DNA from: Paulinella micropora
Lineage: Eukaryota > Cercozoa > Imbricatea > Euglyphida
DNA length: 64,000 bases
NCBI GenBank assembly: GCA_009731375.1
Contig: BJOX01000247.1
Span: 128,168-192,167 of the forward strand
Direction of reading: 5' to 3'
In this document: piece by piece, positions 60,388 to 64,000 of the stretch
How the letters are laid out: each line of letters begins with the position of its first letter
How positions within the stretch are numbered: the first letter of the stretch is position 1
Made by a program: the position numbers and the translations under genes
The notes under the pieces: model-generated
The model's input: only the letters and a program-made list of their open reading frames with translations
The model's database searches: none
Told to the model about the DNA's origin: nothing

Positions 60388-61536
60388 ATTTTTTTTTAGT
60401 GATTCTGATGACATACACAGCAATCAGAAACGAAAATCAAGAAAAAAAATGCTAATTACCAGAACTTCAGACTGTCAACATGGTCAGGGCTCGTCGCAAA
60501 ACCGCCGTAAGTCTTCAAAGCTACCAGCATTCCAACAAAGAAATCCAAACCATCCCGGCTTTCATGCCGTTAGCTGTCAGTTCCTCAATTTTCATTTGCC
60601 AGCACGCCGTGATGACTGCGAAAATCTGCAAGAATAGAAAAATCAAAAGCACTGAGTATAGACAGAACATACGTTGACATTACGAAATCTAGAGGAAAAT
60701 GGTATTATGTTGAAGCATGCCAACAGAACTTTGTGGAAAAAATACTCAGTATTCTTGAAATCAGCACTCTGTTGGGTGAAAATTTTTCTAAACTTGTTTT
60801 TTTTTCTATTTTTGTCCTATAAATTGTGATTCTGTCCGTTTTTCCTTAGTCAACACGCAGACATGACGTGGCAACAGAACCACAAAAAGTTACCTGTAAC
60901 CATCTGGTGGGAACAGTGAAAGATTTCAGAGTTTGCCATCCCCCTTCTGGAGTTTTGAAATTTCTCAGGGGAACGTCAAAGCTAACATCCAGAACATGGC
61001 AAAACATAAGATTCAGCATCAAGATGAAGGCGTTTGTTGAACATCTTGACAAACAGTTTGTATGTGAACAAAGAAAAACACTTGACAAAAAAACTTTGTA
61101 AAGGACATAAAAAAGAAATATGTACTTTTTGCCGTCCGCAAGCTTGATCAGATTCTGTACAGACTGAGTATCCACTGCGCCGTCGAAATTGTGGCATTCG
61201 TCGAGTGAGTAGACGTAGTGGGTCGAAGGCTTGTCCTCGGGGATGAAAATGAGGGACATTTTGGTAATGCTTGACGCAGAGTCGCTTGACTCTATAAGGC
61301 AGATGGTCATAGAAGCAGTTTCAAATGCAACCTGTTGGGAGAGCATCCAAACAGAAGTGAGTTTTGAGTAATACCTGGTATTTTTTTTGTGAGTTCTGTT
61401 GGGTGTTTGACACGACAGAGTACCTTTGCTTCGGCTGATTTCGCCTCTTTTGCGCCTCTCTGTTGGCGCCGCCACGGGTTTTCAAACCGCCTGGACCTGT
61501 TTTGTAGCCCTCATTATTCTTTTTCTGACGAGGCAT
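54759..61536 (-). CDS. Intron-containing gene: ParB-like domain fused to a DNA methyltransferase
   Basis: Exons with GT-AG borders are visible at about 61536-61424, 61333-61126, 60981-60894, 60625-60525, 60299-58820, 58661-57300, 57210-57011, 56943-56664, 56604-56285, 56227-56049 and 55987 downward, with a last coding piece ending LAAKELLDNL and TAA at 54759. Exon 5 has K/E-rich low complexity and the ParB-like YYLVIGGNHGVAA. Exon 6 carries NAPWGWK, resembling the catalytic (D/N)PPW of amino-methyltransferases. Exons 8-9 give VNPASEHIQL and the SAM motif VVDACCGSGTASLAAVSLG. This is the motif IV-then-I order of beta-class N6/N4 DNA methyltransferases. Poly-Ser and acidic tracts follow. Frame slips near 58525, in exon 8 and near 55850 mean the model is incomplete. 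Host gene or large transposon gene; cannot tell. Confidence 0.6.
57211..57299 (-). repeat. Intron carrying inverted-repeat motif
   Basis: GT-AG intron with TCATTACCGAGTATTTTTT (57231-57249) and near-complementary GAAAAAAACGGTATAA (57265-57280). Confidence 0.55.
58662..58819 (-). repeat. Intron carrying inverted-repeat motif
   Basis: GT-AG intron with ATCAATACCAAGTATTTTTT (58696-58715) and near-complementary AAAAAAAACTAGGTAATGAT (58774-58793). Confidence 0.6.
60300..60524 (-). repeat. Intron with the same ATTACCAGG motif and long T-run
   Basis: Contains TCATTACCAGG (60339-60349) followed by about 34 T, and a second TAATTACCAG near 60450 in the same orientation. Confidence 0.5.
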
Positions 61537-62582
61537 TGGGCCTCTTCGCACTTCTTGCCTTGGTGAAAGTTCGAATTGTGAGGTGGTCAAGGTGGACGGC
61601 ACGTGCCAGGCACGCGACCTGGCACGCGCTCTGCCGGAACATGACAATTTCTTTTTGGCGGCCTATCGATAAAAAAAGTGGCAGTACGGTCAGGTAACTT
61701 GGAATTCAATATTTGGCTGGTTTAAAAATTGAAAAAAAATTCAAAAAATTTGGCCCGGTCATTAGTTTGCCATTTTTGAAATACCAATGCCTGAATTTTC
61801 GGCAAAACCAAAATTCAAAAAATCAAATTTGAAATGAACTTGGGTTTGCGAAAGTGCATCATAATTCAACTTTTTCTGGGTGTCCCAAGTTCTTTGCAAC
61901 AGAAGTGAATGGAAAAAATACTCAGGTATTTTTTTTTTAACGTTCTGTTTGCTACCGCCAGATCTTCAGAAATGAGCACTTTTCCAAGCCCAAGACATTC
62001 CAGGACACTGTTAAGCCCTTCTACTAACAGTGACGTTCAAGCTCGGTTCCTTCCACTCCTGTCGCAAGAAGTGTGAGAAATCACCATTCTGCTTGGCGTA
62101 ATCTCAGCACGGACTCCACATCTTCTCGCAAAGCATCTCAGGTGCCCGCAATGACAGATTCAGAATGGTCCACCGGCAGTGTGGGGAAATCCTTGTCTGC
62201 AGATGAAGTTGGAAAGCACATGCATGATCATTCATGTTCCCACATGAAAACAGTCGATAAGTAAACGATTATGGAATATAGAGATTTGTTCGGTATGATC
62301 TTCGGTCCTGAAAAGTTGGAAATTTCTGCATCAGAGGAAGTGAATCACGTCAATCATCCGCCGCAAGCAAGATCAGAACATAAAAACATAGTACAGGACG
62401 ACGAGAGTTTACCTTCGGAATCTTTTCCTGGCGCGGCCGCCCAAGACGTGAAGAACCTCAAGGGTTTTGGACCACAGATGGGACTGGAAACAGCTAACCC
62501 TGAAGATAGTACAGGTCGCACAAGAACACAACCAGGGAAGTAATAACACTCCAGAGAGGTAAGCAGGTTACTAAGTGTTCAG
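61537..62582. other. Upstream region without a firm gene
   Basis: Includes TACTCAGGTATTTTTTTTTT near 61920, again the intronic motif. ORFs at 62073-62264 and 62271-62543 have no recognisable domain; the latter (MEYRDLFGMIFGPEK) might be part of a degraded element. Confidence 0.35.
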
Positions 62583-62731
62583 TACAGTTTCGACGACGAA
62601 AGACTCATGATTCTGAACTAAAATGCTACTGCTGCAAGCGAGCTGGGTATATGTGTTATGAATGTACGTCGAGGTGTGTGCGAACAGATTGCAGAGAGGG
62701 AAAGAGAGGTGTAAGACATATATACAGGTAG
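62583..62731 (+). other. Cysteine-rich tail, possible piggyBac-like transposase remnant
   Basis: One frame reads KCYCCKRAGYMCYECTSRC, VRTDC and ends RHIYR before TAG 62729-62731. The Cys spacing recalls the C-terminal zinc finger of piggyBac-type transposases. No DDE catalytic region is seen upstream, so this is weak. Confidence 0.3.
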
Positions 62732-64000
62732 TGATTGTTCTTTCACTAAAGGCATAACAGCAAGACAGGGAAAGGCAGTTAAGCCTAAGTGTTAGAACAT
62801 ATATCTAAATACTGTTCCTGCACAGAGGTAGCAAGCCGTCCACGGACCGGTTCAAGCTCAGTCACGATTGCATCATACCACAAGCTTTATTGAAAAGGCA
62901 CAGACAGAACAACACGGCCCGGCGCGTCCTGAAGGGATGGCTCTACCGACACGCATCCTACAGACCGGCCGGGTCATACTGAATCGGTCCGTTACCGTAT
63001 TAATACAACCTATTGGTATAAACACTCCCCCTAGATCAAGATAACATGATTAACTTGCAAGCAACTTAATTATCGATGATCTCAAAAGGAGTATTAAGTA
63101 CGAACAAGAATTAATGTATGTATGTAAATAAAACTATGTCTGAGGAGTGACTCTACTCTAGGACCTCAAAATAGACTATATATGGATAATGCCCTGTTGC
63201 TGCCTTCCGGCACTAGACAATTAGAGTAATACCAGAAAGTCAACTTGCTCAGTCACTGCCCCGGCCACTAGTGATAGAGACTTAAGTGCTGAAGGTAGAG
63301 GTAATACATTCAGTCATAGTTTCGCACACGACATGGTCTGCCCCGCAAAGACCGGCGATAACTAAGGACTTATGCATTATCCCCCATCGCTTCCTTCAGG
63401 CACGGTTGGGCGTTAATAAGAAAATGAAATCTTATCAAAATCAGAGCATTCGCTCACAATCTAGCGTTAATGACGATCTCGCGATGCTATACTATCCGAC
63501 AACACATATAAGACATCAACAATGTAGTAAGGTGGAAATCATAAAGTCAGTATACGAATTCATGACTATACACAACTAGGAGTTATGTAACGCGGACAAT
63601 GAATATATGATTATCAACGATATAGATGATGTTTATATGTGAGCATGTATAAGGAATACATCGTGATTGCGTAGACGCAATTGTATTTGATATATCAAGA
63701 CGAACTCGACATCTAAAATTACGCATGCAATCCATAAGCAAACACGTGTAGTTCTTAGTAATATGCAAAAAGAAAATATGTGAAATATATACATGTGAGT
63801 AAATAAAGTAGTAGACACGTTAAATAGCGATGTGAATATTTCATTAATTAGTATGAACGGGTAAGTGAATGTAACCCCAACACATAAGTGAAGAGGACAT
63901 TCACCTCTCTCTTTCCATACAATTAACGTAACATAGGTCTACCCGAAACTACCCCGAAGAAGACCCATCCCAAGATGAACTGTCTACAACCTTACACTAA
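62732..64000. other. Unassigned repeat-like DNA
   Basis: No gene supported. A G+C-rich patch near 62915-63000 and a TGTTAGAAC start at 62791 could belong to an LTR, but no second copy is in the window. Confidence 0.35.

Noticed and set aside
62791-64000. LTR of a Copia-like retrotransposon
   Set aside because: TG start and G+C patch are suggestive, but no second LTR, primer site or pol fragment is present in the window.

Overview
The window looks like a eukaryotic (probably algal or other protist) scaffold made almost entirely of stacked mobile and viral DNA. The evidence is: a polinton-like virus (PLV) gene set in compact A+T-rich DNA; a tyrosine-recombinase retroelement with split direct repeats; and a gene on the minus strand near the right end with many short GT-AG introns. 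The host species cannot be named from the sequence. Several N gaps and long poly-G/C runs show that the assembly is imperfect.

Layout. (1) 1-14.86 kb plus 44.37-45.08 kb: an A+T-rich PLV. It carries a two-helix membrane protein, packaging ATPase, core-like basic protein, coiled-coil protein, adenovirus-type protease, GIY-YIG nuclease, penton, major capsid protein, fibre-like protein, DUF3223 protein, ExoX-C-like protein, lipase, a polymerase-helicase fusion (TVpol-like), a small basic coiled-coil protein and a RING protein. Together these cover assembly (capsid, penton, protease, ATPase), replication (polymerase-helicase) and host interaction (lipase, fibre, RING). No integrase was found. Many of the genes carry frameshifts or single stops. 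(2) 14,862-44,369: a mostly G+C-rich block of intronless ORFs that interrupts the PLV just upstream of the small basic gene. It encodes a mucin-like repeat protein, an EGF-like protein, an AlkB-like oxygenase, a kinase-like protein, a TMBIM-like membrane protein, a GW-repeat protein, an FtsJ-like methyltransferase and many unrecognised proteins, plus a tandem array of about 280-bp palindromic repeats. Both ends of the block cut through ORFs. It resembles a fragment of a large DNA virus or giant element, but no hallmark gene proves that. (3) 45,461-52,111: an Ngaro/PAT-like retroelement with gag, reverse transcriptase-RNase H and tyrosine recombinase, in the order A1-ORFs-B1-A2-B2. (4) 52.1-64.0 kb: short repeats and a ParB-like gene fragment, followed by a large intron-containing minus-strand gene that joins a ParB-like domain to a DNA methyltransferase, then poorly coding repeat-rich DNA.

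Single-base frameshifts, often in A-runs, occur in all four sequence classes, so many are more likely consensus errors than independent decay. Isolated in-frame stops (TAA/TAG) also recur. The most unusual features are the G+C-rich block inside the PLV, a perfect inverted repeat flanking the major capsid gene, repeated hairpins in the PLV, the GW-repeat protein, the palindromic array, and the eukaryotic ParB-methyltransferase gene.
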